From positions 37,613-101,612 of the forward strand of contig JAGHUS010000035.1 of assembly GCA_018064685.1 (NCBI GenBank): DNA of 64,000 bases. Reading direction: 5' to 3'. Each line of letters starts with the position of its first letter. The first letter of the stretch is position 1. Below, piece by piece: positions 33,747-42,728 of the stretch. The DNA is from Bacteroidales bacterium (lineage in GTDB: Bacteria; Bacteroidota; Bacteroidia; Bacteroidales; Bacteroidaceae). Below the pieces are notes generated by a model. The model had not been told where the DNA came from. It did no database searches and worked only from the letters and a program-made list of their open reading frames with translations. A program made the translations under genes and the position numbers.

Positions 33747-35243
33747 ATGATAACTGGTAAAATCAACAAACTGCTACGCGAACACGAACGGTTGAAGGAA
33801 CGTCGTAATCCGATGTTCGAGCGTAACCGCTTCGTCAAGTTCCTCATGTATTTCATGATGATATACTATGCGGGATGCCTGCTTCTGCTGGGCATTACAC
33901 TCCCCATACCTATGAGCGACATATACCACGGTGTGCCTGGCTTCGACGTGTTGGACGGATGGTTCTTCGTCATCCCCATCGTCGACTTCTGGCTGCGCTT
34001 CATCATCCAGGAGACACCCGCCAACCAGGCACGTCCCTACTCCCTTCTGCCCATCAGTCGCCGTTACCTGATGCGCCGCTACATGCGTCGTGCAGCCCTG
34101 ACAATGGGCAACCTCTTCTGGGGGTTCTTCCTCGTGCCATTCGCCGTCATGAGCGTTGCCAAGGTACTGGGCGTTACAGGCGTCATAGGCTGGTTGTTGG
34201 GTTGGTGGTTGCTCATCGTGTGCAACAGTTACATCTACCTCCTCATCCGTGCCCTCTGCACCCGCAAAGGCGTATGGGTATTGTTACCCCTCGTCATCCA
34301 CGTCGGCATCGTGTTGCTGGCCGTCCTGCCCGACAGCAATGTCCTCGACATGCCCTGCACCGACTTCATGCGTGGCTTTGCCGAGTGGAACGTGCAGTCC
34401 TTCGCCATAGCCATAGCCCTCATCGTGCTCTTCTTCCGTCTGAACGTGAAGGTGCAGGGAGCCATCGTCTATGACGAGGTGGGCAAGAAGGAGGACGTGC
34501 AGCTGAAGCACACCACACAGATGAACTTCCTCAACCGCTTTGGCATCGTGGGCGAATACCTCAAACTGGAGATGAAGATGAGGATGCGCAACAAGTCGCT
34601 CAAGAATCAGTTCTTCATGCTTCTGGGCTGTATGGTCGTCTTTAGCGTAATACTCTATTTCACCGACATATACGATGGTGTCTTTATGACCAATTTCATC
34701 TGCCTCTACGACTACCTGTGTGTCGGCATGGCCACGCTGGTCACCATCATGTGTCACGAGGGCAACTATATGGATCTGCTGATGAGTCGTAAGGAGAGCA
34801 TCATGGACCTGCTCACGGCCAAGTACTATTTCAACTCGCTTATGCTACTCATACCTTTCATCCTGGTCTTGCCACTCACTATTATCGGCAAGATAACCAT
34901 CTGGATGAACATCGGCTATCTCATCTTTACGGTCGGAGTGCTGTATCCTATTATGTTCCAGATGGCAGCATATAACAAGGAGACGCTGCCCCTCAATGCC
35001 AAGTTGGGCGCTAAGGCAGGCAGCGGAGCACAGAATATCGTCACGCTCACCATCATGTTCCTGCCCATCGGTCTGGAACGCCTCTGTGTCACCTTCCTGG
35101 GCGACCCTTGGGGCTACATCGTGCTCATCGCGTTCGGCCTTGTCGGCATTGCCACACATCACCGATGGCTCCGCTTCACCTACCATCGTTTCATGAAGCG
35201 CAGATATGTGAACATGGAAGGATTCAGAGCAACGAGGAAGTAA
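33747..35243 (+). CDS. DUF5687-like multi-spanning membrane protein
   Basis: A 498-residue inner-membrane protein with about ten or more hydrophobic segments and a basic N-terminus (LLREHERLKERRNPMFERN). The segment ARPYSLLPISRRYLMRRYMRR and the internal EYLKLEMKMRMRNKSLKNQFF loop match the layout of Bacteroidota DUF5687 proteins, which pair with a downstream ABC ATPase as here (35373). It is probably the permease of that ABC system. It is preceded by heptamer repeats and four direct repeats. Whether it shares regulation with the 26-33 kb operon is not established. Confidence 0.82.
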   Translation: MITGKINKLLREHERLKERRNPMFERNRFVKFLMYFMMIYYAGCLLLLGITLPIPMSDIYHGVPGFDVLDGWFFVIPIVDFWLRFIIQETPANQARPYSLLPISRRYLMRRYMRRAALTMGNLFWGFFLVPFAVMSVAKVLGVTGVIGWLLGWWLLIVCNSYIYLLIRALCTRKGVWVLLPLVIHVGIVLLAVLPDSNVLDMPCTDFMRGFAEWNVQSFAIAIALIVLFFRLNVKVQGAIVYDEVGKKEDVQLKHTTQMNFLNRFGIVGEYLKLEMKMRMRNKSLKNQFFMLLGCMVVFSVILYFTDIYDGVFMTNFICLYDYLCVGMATLVTIMCHEGNYMDLLMSRKESIMDLLTAKYYFNSLMLLIPFILVLPLTIIGKITIWMNIGYLIFTVGVLYPIMFQMAAYNKETLPLNAKLGAKAGSGAQNIVTLTIMFLPIGLERLCVTFLGDPWGYIVLIAFGLVGIATHHRWLRFTYHRFMKRRYVNMEGFRATRK

Positions 35244-35254
35244 GGAAAAACATC

Positions 35255-35360
35255 GAATAAACAAATAATCGAATTATCGAAAATTCGAATTACCGAAAAT
35301 TCGAAGAATCGGAAAAACGAAGAATCGGAAAAACGGAAAAATCGAAGAATCGAAAAAAAA
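35255..35360. repeat. AATCGAA/ATTCGAA low-complexity repeat tract
   Basis: About 100 bp of degenerate 8-9-bp units (GAAGAATCGGAAAAACGAAG). The tract between the two genes holds nothing else. Confidence 0.85.
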
Positions 35361-35372
35361 AGCAAAACAAAC

Positions 35373-36098
35373 ATGGAAATCAAGATAAACAACATAAAGA
35401 AAACATTCGGCGAGAAGGTAGCCGTCGACATCGACCATTTCGAGATTTGCAAGGGCGAGATACTCGGTCTCGTGGGTAACAACGGGGCAGGCAAGAGTAC
35501 GCTCTTCCGCCTCATCCTCGACCTTATCAAGGCCGACAATGGCAACGTCATCATGACGAAGGATGATGGCAACAGTATCGATGTGGCACAGACCGAAGAG
35601 TGGAAGGACTGGACGGGTGCCTACATCGACGATTCTTTCATCATCGACTACCTCACCCCCGACGAGTATCTGCAGTTCATTGCCCGCATCTGCCACATCA
35701 ATGACGAGCAGCTGGCCGAGGAACTCAAGAAGTACGAGACCTTCATGGCAGGCGAGATAATAGGGCAGAAGAAGCTCATCCGCAACCTTTCTGCGGGTAA
35801 CAAACAGAAGGTGGGCATCGTGGCAGCCCTGTTGCTGCGTCCCAGCCTGCTCATCCTCGACGAGCCCTTCAACTTCCTCGATCCCTCGTCGCAGAATGCC
35901 ATCAAGCATCTCCTGAAGGAATACAACCAGGAGACAGGTGCCACCATCCTTGTCTCGAGCCACAACCTCAACCACACCGTCGACATATGTCCCCGCATTG
36001 CCCTGCTCGAAGCCGGTAAGATTATTCGCGACATCGACAACAGCGATGGCTCGGCCGAGAAGGAACTGGAGACCTATTTTGAGGTAAGCCCCCTCTAA
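35373..36098 (+). CDS. ABC transporter ATP-binding protein (second)
   Basis: A 241-residue ATPase with Walker A GLVGNNGAGKST (about residues 33-44), a variant signature LSAGNKQK (usual LSGGQ), Walker B LLILDEPFNFLD and H-loop SSHNLNH. It is likely the motor of the DUF5687-like membrane protein encoded 129 bases upstream. The last residues (VSPL) and the stop codon are supplied by the palindromic repeat that begins at 36089, so the native C-terminus has been altered or extended by the repeat. Confidence 0.92.
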   Translation: MEIKINNIKKTFGEKVAVDIDHFEICKGEILGLVGNNGAGKSTLFRLILDLIKADNGNVIMTKDDGNSIDVAQTEEWKDWTGAYIDDSFIIDYLTPDEYLQFIARICHINDEQLAEELKKYETFMAGEIIGQKKLIRNLSAGNKQKVGIVAALLLRPSLLILDEPFNFLDPSSQNAIKHLLKEYNQETGATILVSSHNLNHTVDICPRIALLEAGKIIRDIDNSDGSAEKELETYFEVSPL

Positions 36099-36180
36099 CT
36101 CCACCAAGGGGGATACTCTTTGTAGGGTGAGACAATGCGCCAGCCTAATTATGAATTATGAATTGTGAATTATGAATTAT
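36089..36180. repeat. Composite repeat giving the ABC stop codon and menC start codon
   Basis: GCCCCCTCTAACTCCACCAA plus GGGGGAT, a spacer, CAATGCGCCAGCC, then four to five AATTATG heptamers. The first part encodes the end of the ABC ATPase (TAA in CTCTAAC); the last heptamer provides ATGAATTAT, the first codons of menC. Confidence 0.85.
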
Positions 36181-37293
36181 ACAATCGAGCATCGCACGCT
36201 ACACTTCAAGCAGCCTGCGGGAACAAGCAGAGGGGTGTACCACACTCGCGACGTGTGGTACATACACCTATATGAGGGCGATTGGCATGGCATTGGCGAG
36301 TGCGCCCCCCTACCCGATCTCTCATGCGACGCCTACCCCAACGAGGAGTACGAGCAGTATCTGCACGCCGCTTGTCGAATGACTTGCCAATTGGGACACA
36401 TCCCTTACGAGTGGTTGCGCGACTATCCAAGCATCCTGTTCGGACTGGAGATGGTGGAGAAAAAAAGACTCTCCCCCCGCCCTCCCTATAGGGAGGGAGC
36501 CTCCTATACTCAAGGGGGCACAGTAAGAGAAGGTGTAAGTAGCAGAAATGCAGTCCCCTCCCTTCACTTTTCGTCTTCGGACAAAAGTAGAGGGCGGGGG
36601 GAGAGTCTGCCGGCCTGCGGCCCCCTCTGCCGCATCAACGGACTGATATGGATGGGCACGTATGATGAGATGCGACGTCAGCTTGAGGCGAAGCTGGAGG
36701 CTGGCTACCACTGCATAAAACTGAAAATCGGAGCCATCAACTTCGAGGATGAACTGGCACTGATAAAGCAGGTGAGACGTGACTTCGGTAGCGAGGTAGT
36801 GGAACTGCGTGTCGATGCCAATGGCGGCTTTGGCAACAACTATGGCGAGGCTATCGACAAACTGCACCGATTGGCAGAATATGACCTGCACAGCATTGAG
36901 CAACCTATTCGCCAGAAGCATTGGCAGGAGATGGCCGCTCTGTGTGCAGATTCACCGCTTCCTATCGGCCTCGACGAGGAACTTATCGGTATCAATACTA
37001 CTGCCAAGAAGATCGCCCTGCTCGACACTATCCGTCCGCAGTACATCATACTGAAACCCATGCTGCACGGCGGCTTCAGTGGTTGCGACGAATGGATACG
37101 TCTGGCCGAAGAGCGCGGCATCGGTTGGTGGGCCACATCGGCTCTGGAGTCGAACGTAGGACTGGCAGCCATAGCACGCTGGGTAGCGCAGTACCATCCC
37201 ACCATGCCCCAAGGCCTCGGCACAGGATTGCTCTATACCGACAACACGCCGCCCGAGACCGAGATCCGGGGCGACGAGTTGTATTTGCTCTAG
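36172..37293 (+). CDS. menC: o-Succinylbenzoate synthase with inserted repeat
   Basis: Enolase-superfamily enzyme dehydrating SHCHC to o-succinylbenzoate in menaquinone synthesis. Catalytic residues are all visible: KLK in CIKLKIG, Asp in LRVDANG, Glu in SIEQP, Asp in IGLDEE and the second Lys in IILKPML. The N-terminal capping domain (GECAPLPDLS) is intact. About 50 residues between FGLEMVEK and CRINGLIWMG (KRLSPRPPYREG ... RGRGESLPAC) are foreign, encoded by a 143-bp palindromic element with 19-bp perfect inverted ends. The start codon lies in an AATTATG repeat. menE follows after an interposed GH127 gene. Confidence 0.93.
   Translation: MNYTIEHRTLHFKQPAGTSRGVYHTRDVWYIHLYEGDWHGIGECAPLPDLSCDAYPNEEYEQYLHAACRMTCQLGHIPYEWLRDYPSILFGLEMVEKKRLSPRPPYREGASYTQGGTVREGVSSRNAVPSLHFSSSDKSRGRGESLPACGPLCRINGLIWMGTYDEMRRQLEAKLEAGYHCIKLKIGAINFEDELALIKQVRRDFGSEVVELRVDANGGFGNNYGEAIDKLHRLAEYDLHSIEQPIRQKHWQEMAALCADSPLPIGLDEELIGINTTAKKIALLDTIRPQYIILKPMLHGGFSGCDEWIRLAEERGIGWWATSALESNVGLAAIARWVAQYHPTMPQGLGTGLLYTDNTPPETEIRGDELYLL
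36466..36608. repeat. 143-bp element with 19-bp perfect inverted ends inside menC
   Basis: Left end AGACTCTCCCCCCGCCCTC (36466-36484) and its exact reverse complement at 36590-36608. The interior holds CCTCCCTATAGGGAGG and an ACTTTT...AAAAGT hairpin. It is read in frame and leaves the menC frame open. Confidence 0.92.
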
Positions 37294-37448
37294 GATTATT
37301 GAAAGGTTATGGAGTATAACCACAAAAACTCATAACCACCAAACCTTAGAACCTCACAAAACAAACCATAGATACACAAATTTACACTGCGCTTTTTTAT
37401 GATTATTACTAATTATGAACACGTGCGCACACATTAATGGATGAATGT

Positions 37449-37479
37449 TTTGGAGATAAAAAATTAATTCATAACTTTG
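37449..37479 (+). promoter_or_regulatory. Promoter of the GH127 gene
   Basis: TTTG (37449-37452), 19-base spacer, TAACTTTG (37472-37479), both perfect, about 66 bases before the ATG. Confidence 0.87.
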
Positions 37480-37545
37480 TGGGCAACTTTTTAACCGCTT
37501 AAACGTTTAGGCGATTAGTCGATAAGTCGTTAAAGAAAAAAGAAT

Positions 37546-40500
37546 ATGAAAAAAATCCTTATCGCTGCCACTGCAGCACTCGCCCTGTCCACTCAGGCAC
37601 AGGCACAGAGCGAACTCTACCCACAACACTTCGACCTGGAGGAGGTGACCTTGCTGGACGGTCCGCTAAAGACCGCACAGGACCTCAACATCAAATACCT
37701 GATGAGCTATGACGTAGACCGTCTGCTCACACCTTTTGTACGTCAGTCAGGACTCAGTGCCACCACCGATACCAGGAACAAATACTACAAGTGGGAGACC
37801 AAGCACCCTAACTTTGCCAACTGGGGCAGTCCCGACTTCGACCTCAGCGGACACATTGGCGGTCACTACATGACAGCCTTGGCCCTGGCCTATGCCGCCT
37901 GCCACGACGAGGCCACCCAGGCCAAGATACTGGCACGCATCGACTACATCATCAACGTGGTGAAGGACTGCCAGGATGCCTACGACAGCGACAAGACCGG
38001 TATGTACGGATTCATCGGCGGACAGCCTATGAACGACAACTGGAAGAAGCTCTACAAGGGTGACACCGACGGCTTCTGGAATGGAGCCAAGCCCGTGCCC
38101 TTCTACTGCCAGCACAAGATTCTGGCAGGATTGCGCGACCTGGCCATCTACACCCACGACGATGACACCTTCCAGCGTGCCACCATCTCGAAGGAGCTCT
38201 TCAAGAAGATGTGCGACTGGAGCATCAACGTGGTGAGCAAGCTCTCCGACGATGCCTTGCAGCGCGTCCTCTGGACCGAGCATGGCGGCATGAATGAGAC
38301 GCTGGCCGATGCCTATAAAATGTTTGGCGAGTCGAAATACCTCACCGCTGCCAAGCGTTACAGCGATATGGGTATGGTGAACGGTATGCAGAGTCTGGAC
38401 AAGAACTTCCTGAGCGGCAAGCACGCCAACACTCAGGTGCCCAAGTATGTGGGCTTCATCCGCGTCAACCAGGTTTCAACATCCGGCACCACTAACTTCC
38501 GCACCGCAGCACAGAACTTCTGGACTGACGTGACGAAGAACCGTACCGTCTGCATTGGCGGTAACTCGGTCGAGGAGCACTTCCTGGGCACTGACAACGG
38601 CAACGGTTACATCGACAAACTGGATGGCCCCGAGAGCTGCAACACCAACAACATGCTGAAGCTCACCGAAGACCTCTTCGACACCAACCACGACGGCAAG
38701 TACAGCGACTTCTACGAGGCTGCCATGTACAACCACATCCTCTCCACCCAGGACCCCAAGACGGGCGGATACGTATACTTCACCCCACTTCGTCCGCAGA
38801 GCTATCGCATCTACAGCAAGCCCGACCAGGACATGTGGTGCTGCGTGGGCACGGGTATGGAGAACCACGAGAAGTATGGACACTTCATCTACACACACGA
38901 GACAAAGGCCAGTGGCAACACGCTCTACGTCAACCTCTTCACGGCCTCGACACTCAGCAACGAGGAGTTCGCACTGACACAGACCACACAGTTCCCCTAC
39001 GAGCCAAGCACCAAGCTGACCATCGACAAGAGCGCATCGTTCACCATGGCCATACGCAAGCCCTCATGGGTGGCCGACGGTTTCAAGATCAGCGTCAACG
39101 GCACAGAAGTTGAATACACCCTCACCAAGGGTTATGCCATGGTGAAGGGCGACTGGAAGAAGGGTGATGTCGTCGAGGTGAGTCTGCCCATGGAACTCCG
39201 CTACGAGCAGTGCCCCCTCATGAAGGACTATATCGCCTTCAAGTACGGTCCCATCTTGCTGGGCGCTCGCACCACCAAAGAGAAATCGACCGACAAGGGC
39301 GACCTGAAATACGTACAGCTAACCCACGAATATGCAGCCGGCGAACGCATGGGACATGCACCCGGCGCCTACACCGCCAAGTACGACCTCAGCACCATGC
39401 CCATGCTCATTGGCGACCGCAGCAAGGTGCTCGAGCGCATCACGCCCGTCGAGGGCAAGCCCCTCACCTTCACGCTCGACGTGAGCCGCACCGAGGAGAC
39501 AGCCAGCGGATATGCTTGGAAGACGCTCACCCTCGAGCCTTACTACGCCCTGCATCACAGCCGTGTCAACAACTACTTCTACCAGGCCACCTACGACACC
39601 TATATGAACAGTACATGGGCTCAGTTGGAGCGCGAGCAGAAGGCCATCGAAGAGCGCACCGTGGACTGTGTGGACATGGGTAAACAGCAGAGCGAGGCTG
39701 GTGTGGTGACCTTCTCGACCAACTCGGGCAAGGGTACCTACAAGGATGAGGACTATCGCGACACTCCCGCCAACGGATGGATGCAGATCGTGCTGAACGA
39801 CACTCTGCCCGACAGCCGCAACCTGGCACTGATGCTGCGCTATCAGGCCGACGACAAGAACCGTAAGTGCAAGATCTACGTCAACGACCAGCTGCTGAAG
39901 GACTACACCGTACCCGCCACTCCCAGCAACGCCGATGGCAAGAACTTCTACAACCTCGAGTTGCCATTGGGCAAGTTGGCATTCGACAAGGATGGCAATC
40001 CCGTCACCAAGTACGTAGTGCGCATCGTAGCCTCAAGCACCACCCCCAACCCGGGCCTCTACTACATACGTCTGGTGCGCGACAGCAAGGTGGGCGAGAA
40101 AAACTATAAGTATGTGGCTGCCGACTGGGCCTACACCGGCGACGGTGGCCGACTGGCTCAGAGCAAGATAAAGGTCGATGCCGATGCCAACACCATCACC
40201 ATGACCCAGAGCGGCAATAACAATATCTGCCTCAAATACGGCTCTAGCGCCACGCACGACGTGCCTGCCGAACAGAAGTACCTCGTCATTCGCGGCACCA
40301 ACCTCAGCACCACCAGCGGCAGCGCCTTTGTGTGGTGGCTCAACGGCAAGAACGTGGGCAGCAGCGTGGCTCCCACCAAGACCAGCAAACTGAAGGACGG
40401 ACGCACACAGCTGGTGTGGGACATCACCAAGAGTGGCATTGACGACAACTGCAAGAGCGATCCCTGGACACTCACCACCAGCTACAACGCTGCCAGCACC

Positions 40501-40749
40501 ACCTTCGGTCTGACGGCCACCACCGCAACCAAGGAGGTTGTCATCAGCTACATCGGCTTCCTAAGCGATGCACAGCTCAATGGCACCGACGACGAGCCCG
40601 CAGGCGATATGACACCCGTCAGCGGCCCTTTCGCCGATAGCCATACAGCCATCTATTACAACATGAGCGGTATGGCATCCGTGACTCCGCAGAAGGGTAT
40701 CAACATCGAGACCCGCAACGGAAAGACCCGTAAGTTCCTCAAGAAGTGA
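37546..40749 (+). CDS. Secreted GH127 beta-L-arabinofuranosidase-like enzyme
   Basis: A 1067-residue exported family-127 (DUF1680) hydrolase, probably releasing L-arabinofuranose from plant glycoproteins or pectin. It has a signal peptide ending TQAQA and an (alpha/alpha)6 barrel to about residue 450. The zinc-thiolate catalytic set known from HypBA1 is recognisable: Glu and Cys in GPESCNTNNML, and the Cys pair in MWCCVGTGMENHEKYG. Beta-sandwich domains follow, and an extra C-terminal region of about 400 residues ends in a degenerate sorting-type tail (KGINIETRNGKTRKFLKK). The gene sits between menC and menE, has its own promoter, and overlaps menE by 4 bases. Confidence 0.92.
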   Translation: MKKILIAATAALALSTQAQAQSELYPQHFDLEEVTLLDGPLKTAQDLNIKYLMSYDVDRLLTPFVRQSGLSATTDTRNKYYKWETKHPNFANWGSPDFDLSGHIGGHYMTALALAYAACHDEATQAKILARIDYIINVVKDCQDAYDSDKTGMYGFIGGQPMNDNWKKLYKGDTDGFWNGAKPVPFYCQHKILAGLRDLAIYTHDDDTFQRATISKELFKKMCDWSINVVSKLSDDALQRVLWTEHGGMNETLADAYKMFGESKYLTAAKRYSDMGMVNGMQSLDKNFLSGKHANTQVPKYVGFIRVNQVSTSGTTNFRTAAQNFWTDVTKNRTVCIGGNSVEEHFLGTDNGNGYIDKLDGPESCNTNNMLKLTEDLFDTNHDGKYSDFYEAAMYNHILSTQDPKTGGYVYFTPLRPQSYRIYSKPDQDMWCCVGTGMENHEKYGHFIYTHETKASGNTLYVNLFTASTLSNEEFALTQTTQFPYEPSTKLTIDKSASFTMAIRKPSWVADGFKISVNGTEVEYTLTKGYAMVKGDWKKGDVVEVSLPMELRYEQCPLMKDYIAFKYGPILLGARTTKEKSTDKGDLKYVQLTHEYAAGERMGHAPGAYTAKYDLSTMPMLIGDRSKVLERITPVEGKPLTFTLDVSRTEETASGYAWKTLTLEPYYALHHSRVNNYFYQATYDTYMNSTWAQLEREQKAIEERTVDCVDMGKQQSEAGVVTFSTNSGKGTYKDEDYRDTPANGWMQIVLNDTLPDSRNLALMLRYQADDKNRKCKIYVNDQLLKDYTVPATPSNADGKNFYNLELPLGKLAFDKDGNPVTKYVVRIVASSTTPNPGLYYIRLVRDSKVGEKNYKYVAADWAYTGDGGRLAQSKIKVDADANTITMTQSGNNNICLKYGSSATHDVPAEQKYLVIRGTNLSTTSGSAFVWWLNGKNVGSSVAPTKTSKLKDGRTQLVWDITKSGIDDNCKSDPWTLTTSYNAASTTFGLTATTATKEVVISYIGFLSDAQLNGTDDEPAGDMTPVSGPFADSHTAIYYNMSGMASVTPQKGINIETRNGKTRKFLKK

Positions 40750-41834
40750 TAACGCAAGACTTAGAACAGTTCCTTTCGCTTTGGCGCGATGAGCACCCCA
40801 CCCTCATCGTCCACACCAGTGGCAGCACTGGCAAGCCCAAGCCCATCGAGATAGAGAAAGCACGCATGCGAGCATCAGCCCGCATGACGTGCTCTTTTCT
40901 TGGTCTCGACTCCAGCGATACAGCCCTGCTCTGCATGCCTCTGCGCTACATAGCCGGTATGATGATGGTGGTACGAGCTGAGGAGGTGGGTATACGCCTC
41001 ATCACAGCCGAACCTTCCAACCATCCGTTGAAAGACCTTACCGAGGTTCCCACCTTCGCGGCCATGGTGCCCTCGCAGGTATACGAGACACTCAAGGTGG
41101 AACGGGAGCGCGAGCTGTTCTGCCAGATACGTCACGTCATTATCGGCGGTGGTGCCCTTGATTCCACTTTGGAAGCCGAACTTCGCACCTTGTCCAACCA
41201 CATCTGGCACAGCTACGGCATGACAGAGACGCTCTCACACATCGCCCTACGCGCCATAGCACCTTGTCACTCTTCCCACACTTTTACCGCAAAGGTGGGC
41301 CTCTCCCCCTGGGGGGAAGCGGAAGGCGGCTTCTGGTTTACTCCCCTTCCCGGCATCACCATCAGCAAGGACGAGAACAACTGCCTCGTCATCGATGCCC
41401 CACAACTCAATCCCGAAATACTCCACACTCACGACATTGTGGAGTTCAGAGAAGGGACTAACGAAAATTATGAAAACAAAGAAAATTTTCCAGATTTTTT
41501 GAATTTTCGTTCTAATCCACAATTCCGCATCATTGGGCGTTCGGACAACGTCATCTGTTCGGGTGGCATCAAGATACAAATCGAAGAGGTAGAACGTACC
41601 CTATACCCCACCTTTGGCGACACCATACAGGTCACCAGCACCCCACATCCCAAGTTCGGCGAGATTGTTGTCTACCTCACCACCGCCCCCATCGACGAGC
41701 ATCTCCTGCGCCTCTGCGTCCCTAATCTCTATTGGCTGCCCAAGCGCATCGTACAGGTTGAAGCCCTACCGCGCACCGCCACCGGCAAACCCGACAGAGC
41801 CAAGGCAAAGGAAATGGCAAAGAGTAAGGGATAA
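40746..41834 (+). CDS. menE: o-Succinylbenzoate-CoA ligase-like AMP-forming enzyme
   Basis: Acyl-CoA synthetase activating o-succinylbenzoate in menaquinone synthesis. The P-loop is TSGSTGKPKPIEI (about residues 24-36), with later ANL motifs YGMTET, GRSDNVICSGGIKIQIEEVE and the catalytic lysine region RTATGKPDRAKAK. At 362 residues it is short for the family, as is common for Bacteroidota MenE. Start is GTG overlapping the GH127 stop (GTGA), so translation is probably coupled. A palindromic repeat near 41300 adds roughly KVGLSPWGEAEGGF before FTPLPGI. Pairing with menC supports MenE over other CoA ligases. Confidence 0.88.
   Translation: MITQDLEQFLSLWRDEHPTLIVHTSGSTGKPKPIEIEKARMRASARMTCSFLGLDSSDTALLCMPLRYIAGMMMVVRAEEVGIRLITAEPSNHPLKDLTEVPTFAAMVPSQVYETLKVERERELFCQIRHVIIGGGALDSTLEAELRTLSNHIWHSYGMTETLSHIALRAIAPCHSSHTFTAKVGLSPWGEAEGGFWFTPLPGITISKDENNCLVIDAPQLNPEILHTHDIVEFREGTNENYENKENFPDFLNFRSNPQFRIIGRSDNVICSGGIKIQIEEVERTLYPTFGDTIQVTSTPHPKFGEIVVYLTTAPIDEHLLRLCVPNLYWLPKRIVQVEALPRTATGKPDRAKAKEMAKSKG
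41298..41332. repeat. Palindromic repeat inside menE
   Basis: GCCTCTCCCCCTGGGGGGAA with GCGGAAGGC following, read in frame as GLSPWGEAEGG at a surface-loop position before the conserved TPLPG segment. Confidence 0.75.
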
Positions 41835-41843
41835 CTCTATATA

Positions 41844-42330
41844 TATAGAAACCCATTTCAACTACATCTACACTAATACCACGTATATAATTGTGCATCT
41901 GCATATTAGACACAGTGTAGTTAAATCTTTCAACTACACTGATGCCTATAGGCATAAATATTTACTCTCTATAGGTGTAACAGACAAATGATGCTGCAAC
42001 ACAACTTTGTACGATAGTTATTGTACGCGCGTACAATAGTTATCGTACAGACGTACAATAACTATCGTACAAACAATTCCCCTCGTGAATGTTCATAAAC
42101 AGTATCGCGACAAGAATGAAAAGACGTTACATTTCTTCATTTTTGACCTGGAAGGTTTCTGTTCTCTATTTCATGATGATTTCCTATAGCGTGATGCCTG
42201 TTTGTCGAAATCACAGAAATATTTTGTCATTTTAGTGTAGATAAATGTAGTTGAATTCAGCATAACATCCATTGATTACCAACACAATAGACCTAATTTG
42301 TGTAGATGTAGTTAAAATAGTGTTTCTATA
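41844..42330. repeat. 487-bp element with imperfect terminal inverted repeats
   Basis: Left end TATAGAAACCCATTTCAACT plus ACATCTACAC (41844-41873); the reverse complement of 42300-42330 matches it at about 27 of 31 positions. Further TGTAGTT copies occur inside. It has no coding capacity. Confidence 0.7.
42009..42070. repeat. Three 18-bp GTAC(A/G)ATA...GTAC units
   Basis: GTACGATAGTTATTGTAC (42009-42026), GTACAATAGTTATCGTAC (42031-42048) and GTACAATAACTATCGTAC (42053-42070). Unit 3 is the exact reverse complement of unit 1. Spacing is 22 bases, about two helical turns. Confidence 0.9.
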
Positions 42331-42346
42331 GAAAGGAGCAGAATCA

Positions 42347-42457
42347 CTAGAAACTCTGAGCAAGCCAAAGTGAGAAGAACTTGTCGTAGACCTCATAGAT
42401 GCCCTGTGTATGTGTTACCAGCTGCTTATCTACCAATGCTTTGATGGTGGTTACACA
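42347..42457 (-). pseudogene. C-terminal remnant of an AAA ATP-binding protein gene
   Basis: On the minus strand the frame reads TIKALVDKQLVTHTQG then IYEVYDKFFSLWL, ending at a TAG. This is the typical C-terminus of the AAA_14/DUF4143-like ATP-binding proteins abundant in Bacteroidota, which carry the phrase VYDKFF..WL. Only 36 codons remain, blocked upstream by a TAA. The DNA before it (42451-42495) resembles the promoter region at 47063-47118, so an internal deletion joining promoter and 3' end is likely (inference). Confidence 0.6.
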
Positions 42458-42728
42458 TTATTTTCCAATTATTACGTATTTTACGTAATAGTCGCAAAAA
42501 GATGTGTGCAGGAATGTGAGATTCCTTGTCCCTATCTACAATTGCCACATCCTCAAAACTTATAAAATCACACAAGAGTTTGGGCTAAACTTTATCATTT
42601 TTATTGTTTTAAGCCCAAACTCTCGCATTAAAAGGTAAACAAATTGAGAGGCAACCACGTTGTCTGAACGAAATTCCCCTAAGAATTATATTTGTGGGGC
42701 AGAGGAACCAGTCCCCATGCCCCCATCT

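Larger units (their letters stand above)
41835..42728. other. 894-bp AT-rich gap with repeats and a gene remnant
   Basis: Contains an inverted-repeat element (41844-42330), a hairpin (41913-41941), three GTACAATAGTTATCGTAC-type palindromes (42009-42070), the end of an AAA ATPase gene (42347-42457), a promoter-like copy (42451-42495) and a 12-bp hairpin AGAGTTTGGGCT / AGCCCAAACTCT (42575-42623). No intact gene is seen. Confidence 0.85.
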
